A stretch of 63,977 nt of DNA, taken from contig JAFZAL010000053.1 of assembly GCA_017557195.1 (NCBI GenBank), positions 1-63,977 on the forward strand, given 5' to 3'. The translations under genes were made by a program, and so were the position numbers. Within the stretch, counting starts at the first letter, position 1. Each line of letters starts with the position of its first letter. A model generated the notes under the pieces. That model was not told the origin of the DNA. It worked only from the letters and a program-made list of their open reading frames with translations, and did not search any database. The stretch is from Thermoguttaceae bacterium (GTDB lineage: Bacteria > Planctomycetota > Planctomycetia > Pirellulales > Thermoguttaceae). Shown one piece after another: positions 43,857 to 52,509 of the stretch.

Positions 43857-44414
43857 AATTATTTATACCATTGATTATTATTTTAATGTTACTCTTGTTT
43901 TGTGTCAAGCTCTTTCTGAGAATTATTTCAATTCATTTACTGATATTATATCACTTTGTCTAACTTTATCTGTTTTATCTATTTGCACCCGCGACTCGCC
44001 CAACATTCATTTCTTTAAGTTCTTTGTAGTGAATATTTTCGGTGGACGACACGCCCGCGAACCAGAGGGACGGTCTGCCAATTCTGCGAAAGAGATTTTC
44101 GGGAGCTTCCGTATTTCTTGACGGCTTCCGCCGTCAAGTTGTAGCCCGAGGACGGGCTACATCCAGAGGAGGTTTTCGGCTTCGTCGTTTTGGTATGTAC
44201 GCTTCAAACAAAGCGTAACTACGTTCGCTTCGCGAACTCCGTTACCGCCTTCCATTAACCAATCGGCGAAAATCCGTTTAATCCGTAAAATCCGTGTGCG
44301 GACTGACCTGCACATAACCATGGGGGGCGGCAGGGGACTGCCGCGTGCCGGGCTTATCACAGGTTTTTAGCGGGTCAGTGGTTAAGGCGGCGTCAAGCCG
44401 CCGCATTCCCCGAC
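43857..44414. other. 558-bp intergenic region with repeat A reversed
   Basis: About 180 bp of AT-rich sequence follows the sce7726-like start, then repeat A on the minus strand, an AATCCGT 9-mer repeat (about 44273-44302) and GC-rich palindromic sequence (44310-44400). No gene is supported. Confidence 0.6.
44035..44265 (-). repeat. Dispersed repeat A, long reversed copy (right border of accessory island)
   Basis: Read on the minus strand it follows 37245-37485 module by module: the GACGAAGCCGAAAACCTCCT segment, GTAGCCCG-tcc-TCGGGCTAC, CTTGACGGC-gga-GCCGTCAAG, ATCTCTTTCGCAG, then a diverged CTGGTTCGCGGGCGT end. Confidence 0.8.
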
Positions 44415-45491
44415 CTAACGCCCCGACCGCGCCTCGCCGTCGCCTAAGACTTTGCGGACGTTTTCTTCTGTAACGGGGGAAATGACGCCGAATTCTGTGA
44501 TGATTCCCGTAATGTATTTCGCGGGAGTAACGTCGAAGGCGGGATTGTAGACGTCAACGCCGTCAGGGGCGGTCTGCTTTCCGAATCCGCAGGTTACTTC
44601 TTTCGGGTCGCGCTGTTCAATCGGGATTTCCGCCCCGGTCGCGATCGATAAATCGAACGTGCTTTTCGGCGCGGCAACGTAGAACGGGACGCCGTGTTCC
44701 TTCGCAACAATCGCCAGCTGATACGTCCCGATTTTGTTGGCGGCGTCTCCGTTTGCGGCGATTCTGTCAGCGCCGACGACGGCGGCTTGTACGCGTCCTT
44801 CTCTCATGACCTGCGCCGCCATGTTGTCACAGATAAGCGTAACGGGAATCCCGCGCTGCATCAGTTCCCAGGTCGTCAGACGCGCGCCCTGAAGCAGAGG
44901 CCGGGTTTCGTCCGCGTACACGTGAATCTTTTTCCCTTCTTCCGCGCAGGCGAAACAGACGCCCAGCGCCGTGCCGAAGTCCGCCGTCGCCAGCCCGCCG
45001 GCGTTGCAGTGCGTATGAACGCCCCAGCCGTCCTGAATGAGCGCAGAACCGTATTTTCCGATAGCGCGGCAGATCGCCCGGTCGTCAGACTGAATCTGGA
45101 ACGCCTCCGCCAGCAGCTTTTCAGCAACGTCGCGCGGCGATTCCTCCGCCCCGGCGCTCTGACCGACTTTCTTCAGCCGGTCTAACGCCCAAAACAGATT
45201 GACCGCCGTCGGGCGGCTGGTTGCCAGATAGTCGATTACTTCCGCCAGACGAGCGTCGAACTCCGCTCGCGATTTATCCAGCGCCGGCTGAACTCCAATC
45301 ACAACGCCGAACCCGGCGGCAATTCCAATAGCGGGCGCGCCGCGAACGCGAAGCTTTTTAATCGCTTCCCAAACGACTTCCACCGTCGGGCAGAGAATTT
45401 CCGTAAACTCCTGCGGAAGGAGCGTCTGATCTATCATAAACAGGCGACCGTCAATGCCGCCTTCATAGCGTACTGTTTCTGGAATTGGCAT
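44415..45491 (-). CDS. mtnA: S-methyl-5-thioribose-1-phosphate isomerase
   Basis: The 358-residue protein matches MtnA: RGAPAIGIAAGFG near residue 50, THCNAGGLAT (catalytic Cys) near 160 and GADRIAANGDAANKIGTY (catalytic Asp) near 240. It converts methylthioribose-1-phosphate to methylthioribulose-1-phosphate in methionine salvage. It resembles eIF2B subunits in fold, but the catalytic residues favour MtnA. No other salvage gene is adjacent. It begins a three-gene minus-strand run with cmk and a ROK kinase, separated by heptamer arrays. Confidence 0.94.
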   Translation of the reverse strand: MPIPETVRYEGGIDGRLFMIDQTLLPQEFTEILCPTVEVVWEAIKKLRVRGAPAIGIAAGFGVVIGVQPALDKSRAEFDARLAEVIDYLATSRPTAVNLFWALDRLKKVGQSAGAEESPRDVAEKLLAEAFQIQSDDRAICRAIGKYGSALIQDGWGVHTHCNAGGLATADFGTALGVCFACAEEGKKIHVYADETRPLLQGARLTTWELMQRGIPVTLICDNMAAQVMREGRVQAAVVGADRIAANGDAANKIGTYQLAIVAKEHGVPFYVAAPKSTFDLSIATGAEIPIEQRDPKEVTCGFGKQTAPDGVDVYNPAFDVTPAKYITGIITEFGVISPVTEENVRKVLGDGEARSGR

Positions 45492-45507
45492 GGTTAATGG
45501 GGAATTC

Positions 45508-45597
45508 TAATTTGAGTGCTTAGTGCCTAGTGCCTAGTGCCTAGTAAGAGGAGCGCTTTGCGCCCTAAGCACTAAGCACTATGCACTATGCACTACT
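45508..45597. repeat. Heptamer hairpin, TAGTGC family
   Basis: Left arm: TAGTGCT and TAGTGCC units (about 45512-45545). Centre: GGAGCGCTTTGCGCCC. Right arm: AAGCACT and ATGCACT units (to 45594). The arms are complementary over about 30 bp. The cmk stop codon TAG is the first three bases of a TAGTGCA unit on the minus strand. Confidence 0.85.
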
Positions 45598-46246
45598 TAT
45601 TCATAAATGACTTAATTTTCTCAACGACCTGTTCCACGTTCAAATCGTCGGTATGGACGAAAATGGCGTCAGGGGCGGGTTTGAGCGGGCCGACGGCGCG
45701 GGATTCGTCTAATCGGTCGCGTTCCACAATGGATTCTAAAACGCTTTGGAAGTCCGCCGATTCGCCTTTTTCCTGAAGTTCCTTGAATCGTCGCTGGGCG
45801 CGGGTTTCCGCCCGGGCGAGAAGGTAAATTTTCAGCTCGGCGCGGGGAAAGACGACCGTTCCCTGATCGCGTCCTTCTGTTACAAGGTTCTGACGGTTTC
45901 CGAAATCCTGCTGCAGCGCGACCATCAAAGCGCGAACGTCCGGGTTGTTGGCGGCGAATTTGGTAATAGCCGTAACCTCGGGAGTGCGAACCTGATCGGT
46001 AACGTCTTCCGACCCCAGATAGATTTTCTGGCTGCCGCAGTCGTTTTCCATCCGCAGAGGAATGCGTTTGACGGCGTCCGTCAGCTCGTCTGGATTGTCC
46101 CAGTCGACTCCCTGTTTCTGTCCCCATAAGGCGCAGGCGCGATACATCGCCCCCGTATCCAAATAGGTAAACCCTAAATCCTTTGCCAGCCGCTTGGCGA
46201 CTGTGCTTTTCCCTGTCCCAGCAGGACCGTCGATGGTGATTATCAT
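45593..46246 (-). CDS. cmk: Cytidylate kinase
   Basis: The 217-residue protein has a P-loop GPAGTGKS (7-14), the YLDTGAMYR nucleotide-binding segment and EGRDQGTVVFP (GRDIGTVVFP in most homologues). It phosphorylates CMP and dCMP. The length is standard for bacterial Cmk. Its stop codon lies inside a heptamer array. Confidence 0.94.
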   Translation of the reverse strand: MIITIDGPAGTGKSTVAKRLAKDLGFTYLDTGAMYRACALWGQKQGVDWDNPDELTDAVKRIPLRMENDCGSQKIYLGSEDVTDQVRTPEVTAITKFAANNPDVRALMVALQQDFGNRQNLVTEGRDQGTVVFPRAELKIYLLARAETRAQRRFKELQEKGESADFQSVLESIVERDRLDESRAVGPLKPAPDAIFVHTDDLNVEQVVEKIKSFMNK

Positions 46247-46264
46247 GTGATTGTTGTTTGTTGT

Positions 46265-46366
46265 GAAAGGAGCGCTTAGTACCTAGTGCCTAGTGCTTAG
46301 TGCTTAGGACGCAAAGCGCTCATCTTACTATGCACTAAGCACTATGCACTATGCACTAATTCCGCA
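46265..46366. repeat. Heptamer hairpin, TAGTGC family
   Basis: TAGTACC/TAGTGCC/TAGTGCT units on the left, centre GGACGCAAAGCGCTC, then AAGCACT/ATGCACT units on the right. It lies between the cmk start and the ROK gene stop. Confidence 0.8.
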
Positions 46367-46395
46367 TTCCGCATTACGAATTACGAATTAAACCT

Positions 46396-47478
46396 CTATC
46401 CCACCAAATCGCGGGACTTTCTCATTGCCTGACGCGTGGCGGAGGGGCCTTTGCGTCTCTGGAATTCCAGACGGGCGATTCCCGCCGCGCCGAGGTACCC
46501 GGCGTCCGACCCGAGCGAGGCGAATTCAATAATCGTGTTTTCCGCCAGAGTCGGGAACGTTCGGCAGCAGACCTCTTCCCGAATCCGTTGGATGAACTGT
46601 TCGCCCAAGGTCGAGTTTTCGAGCTGAAACGTCATGCTTCCGCCGATAAGAATCCCGGTGGGGTCGATCGTGTGCATGAGGGAAATCAGCCCCAACGCGA
46701 CGTATCGGGCGGTGTCCATAACAATTCTCATGGCGACGGCGTCGCCCTTTTCCGCTTCCTGAGCGACCAGCAGCGGAGTAACCTCTTCGCCGGCGCGAAC
46801 GCGTTTTCTGAGCGTGGTCGGCTCGTTTGTTTTGAGGATGTCTTTCGTTCTCTGAATAACGGCTGTGGCGGACGCATACGCTTCCAGATGCCCCAGCTGC
46901 CCGCACGAGCATTTTCGAGCGTTATCGGACGAGTCGATAATGATGTGCCCGCACTCGGTTCCGTGCCCGTTTTCGCCCTCGATAATCAGGTCGCCGACGA
47001 TAATTCCGCAGCCGACGCCGGTGCCCAGCGTGAGCATAACCATCGAATGGAACTGGCGGCCGGAGCCGACCCAGAACTCTCCGTAGGCGGCGGCAGAGGC
47101 GTCGTTGACAAACGAAACCGGAATTCCGGACTGTTTCGCTAACGCATCGCGAATCGGGAACCCGTTCCAGCCCGGGAAGTTGGTTGGATTGACCATCTTG
47201 CCAGCGGCGAAATCGAGAATGCCCGGCGCGCCCAAACCGATTCGGGCGATCTCCGCCGGCTTCAGCCCCGCGTTGGCGATGATTTTATGAATCGCGTCGC
47301 TGATACGTTCGACAACGTCTTCCGGCCCCGCGTTGGAACACGTAGGCGTTTCCCCCCACGACAACGGATGTCCGCAGTCGTCAACAAGACCGATTTTCGT
47401 ATTCGTACCGCCGAGGTCGACCCCGATATAAAACGGAGCGCGGGCGTCGGCGACAGGGATGTATTCGCGTTTTGACAT
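46396..47478 (-). CDS. ROK-family sugar kinase (glucokinase-like)
   Basis: The 360-residue protein has the ROK ATP motif GVDLGGTNTKIG (18-29), the catalytic FVNDASAAAYGE block, LGTGVGCGII and the zinc motif GTECGHIII ... CSCGQLGHLEAYAS. The full zinc set suggests a kinase rather than a repressor; no helix-turn-helix precedes it. Glucose or N-acetylmannosamine-type substrates are possible. It likely feeds glycolysis. Confidence 0.88.
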   Translation of the reverse strand: MSKREYIPVADARAPFYIGVDLGGTNTKIGLVDDCGHPLSWGETPTCSNAGPEDVVERISDAIHKIIANAGLKPAEIARIGLGAPGILDFAAGKMVNPTNFPGWNGFPIRDALAKQSGIPVSFVNDASAAAYGEFWVGSGRQFHSMVMLTLGTGVGCGIIVGDLIIEGENGHGTECGHIIIDSSDNARKCSCGQLGHLEAYASATAVIQRTKDILKTNEPTTLRKRVRAGEEVTPLLVAQEAEKGDAVAMRIVMDTARYVALGLISLMHTIDPTGILIGGSMTFQLENSTLGEQFIQRIREEVCCRTFPTLAENTIIEFASLGSDAGYLGAAGIARLEFQRRKGPSATRQAMRKSRDLVG

Positions 47479-47795
47479 GTCTGGAATGCAAGCGTTTGGC
47501 TTGCGGGGTTAATTCAATACAGAAAAGGCGAAAGACACAGGCGTTTCGCCGCTCTTCTCTTATATTATAATCAATTTACCATAAATAGAGAGAGTTGTCC
47601 AGAGCAATCGGCGAGGCGCCGCTCCCAATCCGCGCTACCGCGCGAGAACTCAAAAACCGCTCCCGTTGGTCGCTTGCGTTTTCTCGCTAATTGTTTTTTA
47701 ATGAGATAGTATAAGGGAGTAGGAGAATAGGGAGCAGGCAAGCGAACGACTTTGAGTTACGCTTGCGTCAACTCCTCACTCCTCACTCCTAATTT
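47479..47795. other. 317-bp intergenic region with repeat B and heptamers
   Basis: Repeat B copy 2 (47609-47680) and a heptamer array (about 47714-47800; GGGAGTA-type left, ACTCCTC-type right, centre with CAAGCGAACGAC) fill most of it. No gene is seen. Confidence 0.65.
47609..47680 (+). repeat. Dispersed repeat B, copy 2
   Basis: It matches 31403-31472 at both ends (CGGCGAGGCGCCGCTCCC, then GCTCCCGTTGGTCGCTTGCG) with a diverged middle. Confidence 0.8.
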
Positions 47796-49877
47796 CTAAC
47801 TACGTTTACGCAGGAGTAACGCGATAACGCCAAGTACCAGCAGCGCCCACGTGGACGGTTCCGGAACGGCGTTGGGGTCGACCTTGCCGGAAAGAACCCA
47901 GTAGCCGCCAACCAAGCCATAATCCAAGTCGGTGTAATAGTAAGAATCAACAAAGCTAAGCACGTCAAGGGCGGCGCTGTTATCGGCGTCTATAACAATG
48001 GCAAATTCCTCATTGGGCGCCATTCCATCTACGAATTGTAACAGAATGGACGAACCGTCAGCCAAGCTTAAGTCTCCATTGATAATGAGCTGGTCGCTGC
48101 CAGCCGCGCTGACTTCCATCAGCAGCGTCGCGCCGGACGCCAGGTTCAACGAGCCGGAATCAATTGTCAGCGTTCCAATAGAGTTGCCCGGCGAGAAGAT
48201 AACGCCTGTATTGGCAGCTCCGTTGACACCAACGTTGAGAATGCCTTTGAAATGCTCTTGCAAATCCAGACGTCCGCCGGTAACGGTAAATTCTTTGACA
48301 ATTAGTTCGTCAGCGTCTGCGTTAAACTGAGCCGTTCCCTCTCCCGACTTGACAAAGGAGAGGTCTTTATAAGACTTGCCGCCTGACTGGGTGGCGACGC
48401 CGTAAACAACGCCTTCGAATTTGGTAGTTTCTTCTGCTGGAACGTTGAGCGTAATCGTCGCATCGGCAGTCCCTCTGTTAATCAGATTTCCCGTTCCCGT
48501 CAATCCGCCAAAGGTTTGATTGTACCCGTTAATATCGACCCAGCCATTGTCTTGCAGCGTTCCGACGGATTCCCCGAAAGCGTTTTCCTTTGCCATGACA
48601 AGCATATTGTAGCCGCTGTTGGTAATAACGTTTCCAGTAAAGTCAGAAGACGAAAAATTAGCGACTAACGGGGCAATTTGAGACAACGCCGTGGGCGCGT
48701 CTTTGTTGGTTTCAAGGATAAAATCTCCTGCTCCGGAAAGCGATCCATTAAGCTGAAGCTTAGAATCTGGATAAGTGTTTTTCGCCCAGCCAACGTTGAA
48801 CGTTCCCGTTTTGCCTTCTTCGATAACAATCGCGTTGTTGACAATTGTTTCAGCGGTAGCGGTTCCGCTTACCGTTCTTCCGAGGTTCATGAGCGTTCCG
48901 CCGTCCATGACAATGGTTCCGTTGCCAGAAACGCCCCACGTTCTCAAACGCCCGTTGGTAACGGTAATTGTCCCGTCGTTTTGAACAGTTCCGCTAACTC
49001 CGGCGGCTCCGTCGGCTGCAGGCAGATTAACGGTCATTTGAGCGTCTTGAGCAATTGTTACGCCTGTTACAGTGTTCATGGCGCCTGCCTGAGCGTAAAC
49101 GACTTCTCCCGCTTGAATGTCAACGGTTCCAGTCATGCTGTTGGCGCTGTTGAGAACCAAAACGCCGTCGCCGGTTTTAGTCACAGAGAGCGATCCGCCG
49201 ATGGCGCCGGAGTACGTATGCGTTACGCCCTCGTTCGGGTTGACGATTAACGTTCCCGCTCCGTCGAATTTTGAATAAACGTCAAAGTTGTTGTTTTGCG
49301 TATTGAACGAAAGCGTCGCGCCAGCGTTGATAGCAACGTTTGACGCTACGAAGCTGGCGTCAGAGCTGGTTACAAAGCTGCCATCGGAGAACGTCCAGTT
49401 GTCGCCGAGGTAATTGAGCGGGAGATACTCGCCGTCCGTTCCGCTGACCCTGGCGCCCATGCCGACGAGCGTTCCGCCAAATCCGTTGACTCCGCCGCCG
49501 TTGGCGCCGATGGTTCTGTTAAATCGGAATATACGAGCTTCAATTGTATAAGTTTCACCCGGTTCAAAGGTATATTCGCCGGTATTGGTTGCAAAACTAT
49601 AATTTGTTCCATCAATTGAATGAGCAGACGTGGTTGCCCAGTTCATAACGACTGTTCTGTTCCCTTCGGAATCGGTAACCGCCAGATATGCGCTGTTGTG
49701 GAACTGATACGCGAAATCCAGCGTAATGGGCGCATCTGTCGTATTGACGATTTTTGTCATCAACAGGTTCGTGTTGTTTTGGTCGCCTGTAGTACTGCCC
49801 CAAATGTCCTCGGTGAAATAGGTGGCGGTATCAGCTGGAAGATATGCCGTATTGGCAATTTTATCCATATTGGACAT
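47796..49877 (-). CDS. PEP-CTERM autotransporter-type protein, C-terminal part
   Basis: The 693-residue reading is Gly/Ala/Thr/Asn-rich beta-helix-like sequence with autotransporter-associated repeats (GAGTLIVNPNEG, KTGDGVLVLNSANSMTGTV). It ends with a PEP-CTERM sorting signal: VPEPSTWALLVLGVIALLL then RKRS. It lacks a signal peptide; the upstream overlapping frame (49861-52143) has one but no C-terminal signal. The two frames meet at 49861-49877 and are probably one gene split by a frameshift. PEP-CTERM proteins are processed by exosortase; none is in this window. The stop codon falls in a heptamer-like region. Confidence 0.75.
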   Translation of the reverse strand: MSNMDKIANTAYLPADTATYFTEDIWGSTTGDQNNTNLLMTKIVNTTDAPITLDFAYQFHNSAYLAVTDSEGNRTVVMNWATTSAHSIDGTNYSFATNTGEYTFEPGETYTIEARIFRFNRTIGANGGGVNGFGGTLVGMGARVSGTDGEYLPLNYLGDNWTFSDGSFVTSSDASFVASNVAINAGATLSFNTQNNNFDVYSKFDGAGTLIVNPNEGVTHTYSGAIGGSLSVTKTGDGVLVLNSANSMTGTVDIQAGEVVYAQAGAMNTVTGVTIAQDAQMTVNLPAADGAAGVSGTVQNDGTITVTNGRLRTWGVSGNGTIVMDGGTLMNLGRTVSGTATAETIVNNAIVIEEGKTGTFNVGWAKNTYPDSKLQLNGSLSGAGDFILETNKDAPTALSQIAPLVANFSSSDFTGNVITNSGYNMLVMAKENAFGESVGTLQDNGWVDINGYNQTFGGLTGTGNLINRGTADATITLNVPAEETTKFEGVVYGVATQSGGKSYKDLSFVKSGEGTAQFNADADELIVKEFTVTGGRLDLQEHFKGILNVGVNGAANTGVIFSPGNSIGTLTIDSGSLNLASGATLLMEVSAAGSDQLIINGDLSLADGSSILLQFVDGMAPNEEFAIVIDADNSAALDVLSFVDSYYYTDLDYGLVGGYWVLSGKVDPNAVPEPSTWALLVLGVIALLLRKRS

Positions 49878-52143
49878 GGGTTCCGGATTGCAAGTCCGTC
49901 ATCGGAACAGAAATAACCGTACCGCTTTCTGATATGACGAATTTTGTGTTTTTCGTAAATTTATTGTCGGGATAAGCAAAAGCGGTGGTTTGCAAGTTGA
50001 CGGTAGTCGCCATAGAAGCCTCGGTCTTTGGAACCAGAGTTCCGCCTTCTTTGACGGTAATGCTTTGCGCTCCGGTGTTGTCGCCGGAAAGAACCAGAGT
50101 TCCTTCGCTGACGACTAACGCGCCGGTATTGGCGCCAGATATAGTCAGCGTTCCCGTTCCCTGCTTCTCTACTGTCGCGGAACCGGTAACTTTGCCCGCG
50201 AACGTGTAATCGCCATTGCCAACCAAAGTCAGCGTTGCCGGAGTATCGGAGGTAATAACGCCCTTCGTGGAATCGCCGGAAATGCCGGCAACGGTTTCGT
50301 TGTATCCTTTTAAGTCGAGCTTTATATTGCCGCTGGTACCGTTTCCTTCAGCATTCTTGCCGAATACAACTTCCGTTGAATCGGGCAGGACTCCGCTGGC
50401 GCCCAAATTGAGCGTAGCATCGCCAGAAGTGTTCGTACTTCTCCATTGGAAGTTGCCGATATAGGTTTTGCCCTGGTAATCGTTCGCCTGGTTGGTCAGA
50501 GTAATCGATCCGTCGTAAACGATTTCCAATGAACCAACGCCGGTAATGTAAGCGTCTAAGTTACCGGTCGAACTGCCAGAAAAACGAATCGCGCCGCGTT
50601 CGCCCTTGCTGGCGTCGCCGACCAGATTGATCGTATAGCCTTCATACGACAGCTTGGTCATTAAGCTGCCATGCTTCATATCAATTTGTTTGCTCGTACC
50701 CAGAGCGCCGTAATCGTCAACTCGGGCAGTTCCCTGTTCGATAAACAAACCGCCAGTATAGTCGCTGGAAGTATTGGTAATCATCAGTCGGCTGTCGTTG
50801 TTTTGATTAGTCTTCAGATGGACAACCAGACGCGTATTGCCGGAAACCTTTTTATCAAAGGTTTGCTGTGTTACATCGGCTGTGGGAGCGATTGTCAAAA
50901 CAGACTGTGTTTCCTCGTTGGTATTGGTAATATTGAGGCTGCTAAAGTCGCCCGATACGTTGGACGTATACGTCAAATTCGCGCCGTTTAAATCCAGCGT
51001 TGAATCAGGAATCGTAATTTTTCCGGCGACCGTCATGGTAACGTTAGGCGTTATAGCCAACGTCCCATCGCTGACGGTAAGGCTGGTAAGACCAACGGAG
51101 TCCGCGCTCAGGGTTAGCGTTCCCGACCCGGATTTGGTTAAACTGGCGTTGGAAATGTTTCCGGAAAGGGTTTGATTTCCTGCGCCGGTAACGGTCAGAT
51201 TGGTTACATTGGTCGCGCTGTTTCCAGCAATCGTACCCGAATATTCGTATGAAGCGCCGTCCGCGAGGTCGATCGTCAGATTGGCAACAGCGGCTGTTCC
51301 GTTGGTAATTGACGCTTTCCCGGCGCCGTACAGACCGGCAATGGTTTGCGTTGTACCGGCGAGGTTAAGTCTTGATGCTGAAGCGCCGGTAAACGAATAG
51401 TTTGGGTTTTGCGATTTGCCGATTTCAACAACTGTAGTTGACGGCAGGGTGTAGTCTGCGCCGAGATCAAGATACGCATACAAATTGGTCCCGCCCTGAA
51501 TCGTTCCGATAGACGTAACGCCGGTATAGTCGTTCGCGCCCTTCATCGTTACAACGTTGTTATTTTCGGTAACAATAACCAAATCGCCGCCGCCGGTAAC
51601 TTTCTGATTCAGAACGATACCGCCTCCGCTGGCGCGCATGCCGCCAAAAGAACCCGCCGGAATTGTTACGTCGAAATTGCAATCGCCATACGCCATAAAA
51701 ACGGCGTTGTCGAGAGTAAGCCCGCCGCTGAAACTGACAAGCTGATTGCTGTTGTTAACAAACAGAATCCCGCCGTGCATGGCTAGCCCGCCAGTAAATG
51801 TGTTGTTCGCGTTAGAAATCGTAAAGCGGTTGTCGTTGTTCGTATGCGTTTGGTGTGTAACGTCGACATGAATATTGCCTGTCAGCGCGCCGGAATACGT
51901 GTATCGCGTTCCACTGTTAAGAGGACCGATAATAATATATGACGTTACTCCCGTATTCGTGTTGGTATATGCGGCATCCCATGGTCCCGCGGCATTAATT
52001 ACCAAGTCTGAGCCGTCCAAATCGGTCTGAGCGACAGCGATTCCGCCGAAGGCAAACATGCTCAAAACGACTATAGCCGCCAACGCGCCGCGAAAGATAT
52101 TATGGAAACGATTCATCGTGGATTTTACGCTATTGAAATCCAT
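49861..52143 (-). CDS. PEP-CTERM autotransporter-type protein, N-terminal part
   Basis: From MDFNSVKSTM the reading has 760 residues with a signal peptide (hydrophobic run near 19-35, ending VAQT). Beta-helix-type repeats follow (NTFTGGLAMHGGILFVNN, KSGSGTLTLSADS, KQGTGTLTISGANTG). AAGGAG lies 7 nt before ATG, and a consensus promoter lies 105 bp upstream. The stop overlaps the start of the downstream frame by 17 bp. Longer upstream starts give AT-rich hydrophobic sequence and are not favoured. It is probably a large surface or secreted adhesin-like protein. Confidence 0.7.
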   Translation of the reverse strand: MDFNSVKSTMNRFHNIFRGALAAIVVLSMFAFGGIAVAQTDLDGSDLVINAAGPWDAAYTNTNTGVTSYIIIGPLNSGTRYTYSGALTGNIHVDVTHQTHTNNDNRFTISNANNTFTGGLAMHGGILFVNNSNQLVSFSGGLTLDNAVFMAYGDCNFDVTIPAGSFGGMRASGGGIVLNQKVTGGGDLVIVTENNNVVTMKGANDYTGVTSIGTIQGGTNLYAYLDLGADYTLPSTTVVEIGKSQNPNYSFTGASASRLNLAGTTQTIAGLYGAGKASITNGTAAVANLTIDLADGASYEYSGTIAGNSATNVTNLTVTGAGNQTLSGNISNASLTKSGSGTLTLSADSVGLTSLTVSDGTLAITPNVTMTVAGKITIPDSTLDLNGANLTYTSNVSGDFSSLNITNTNEETQSVLTIAPTADVTQQTFDKKVSGNTRLVVHLKTNQNNDSRLMITNTSSDYTGGLFIEQGTARVDDYGALGTSKQIDMKHGSLMTKLSYEGYTINLVGDASKGERGAIRFSGSSTGNLDAYITGVGSLEIVYDGSITLTNQANDYQGKTYIGNFQWRSTNTSGDATLNLGASGVLPDSTEVVFGKNAEGNGTSGNIKLDLKGYNETVAGISGDSTKGVITSDTPATLTLVGNGDYTFAGKVTGSATVEKQGTGTLTISGANTGALVVSEGTLVLSGDNTGAQSITVKEGGTLVPKTEASMATTVNLQTTAFAYPDNKFTKNTKFVISESGTVISVPMTDLQSGTHVQYG

Positions 52144-52252
52144 TGTTTTCTCCTTAAAGGAATATTTGGGAAAATCGTGGAATGTTGAACTGTAATTTTG
52201 TGAACTAATATACTCACAAAAATACAGATTAATATACTCTACTATAATATAA

Positions 52253-52281
52253 AGTATAATCAATATTTCCCATTTTGTCAA
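52253..52281 (-). promoter_or_regulatory. Sigma-70-type promoter for the PEP-CTERM gene
   Basis: Minus strand TTGACA (52276-52281) and TATACT (52253-52258) are 17 bp apart. Confidence 0.75.
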
Positions 52282-52461
52282 CGCGCTGGAAAAAATTTTG
52301 AAAAATATTTTGAGTGTTATCGCAGGAAAAACCTGCATAAAAGGAATATGTTAGCAAGCGTAGACGTTAAGTGAGAGTTCTCTGGAGAAAAGCGTCTTTT
52401 GTCGTTCTTGGGGAATGTTTTGGGGAATTTTTAATCTTTTTTTGAAAAATTAACAAAATAG

Positions 52462-52503
52462 ATGACTGACAGTCATTGACTTCCGGTCAATATCTGCTAT
52501 AAT
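52462..52503 (+). promoter_or_regulatory. Promoter and candidate operator of the TetR gene
   Basis: TTGACT (52476-52481) and TATAAT (52498-52503) are 16 bp apart. ATGACTGACAGTCAT (52462-52476) is a perfect 7-1-7 palindrome touching the -35, and TTGAC-ttccg-GTCAA follows at 52476-52490. The palindrome is typical in size for a TetR dimer site, so autorepression is inferred. Only 6 nt separate the -10 from ATG, so the message is probably leaderless. The remaining gap (52144-52461) shows only the divergent promoter. Confidence 0.75.
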
Positions 52504-52509
52504 GAGGGT

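Noticed and set aside
37245-44265. Composite transposon
   Set aside because: The bracketing repeats contain no transposase and are only ~200 bp; passive recombination borders are a safer description.
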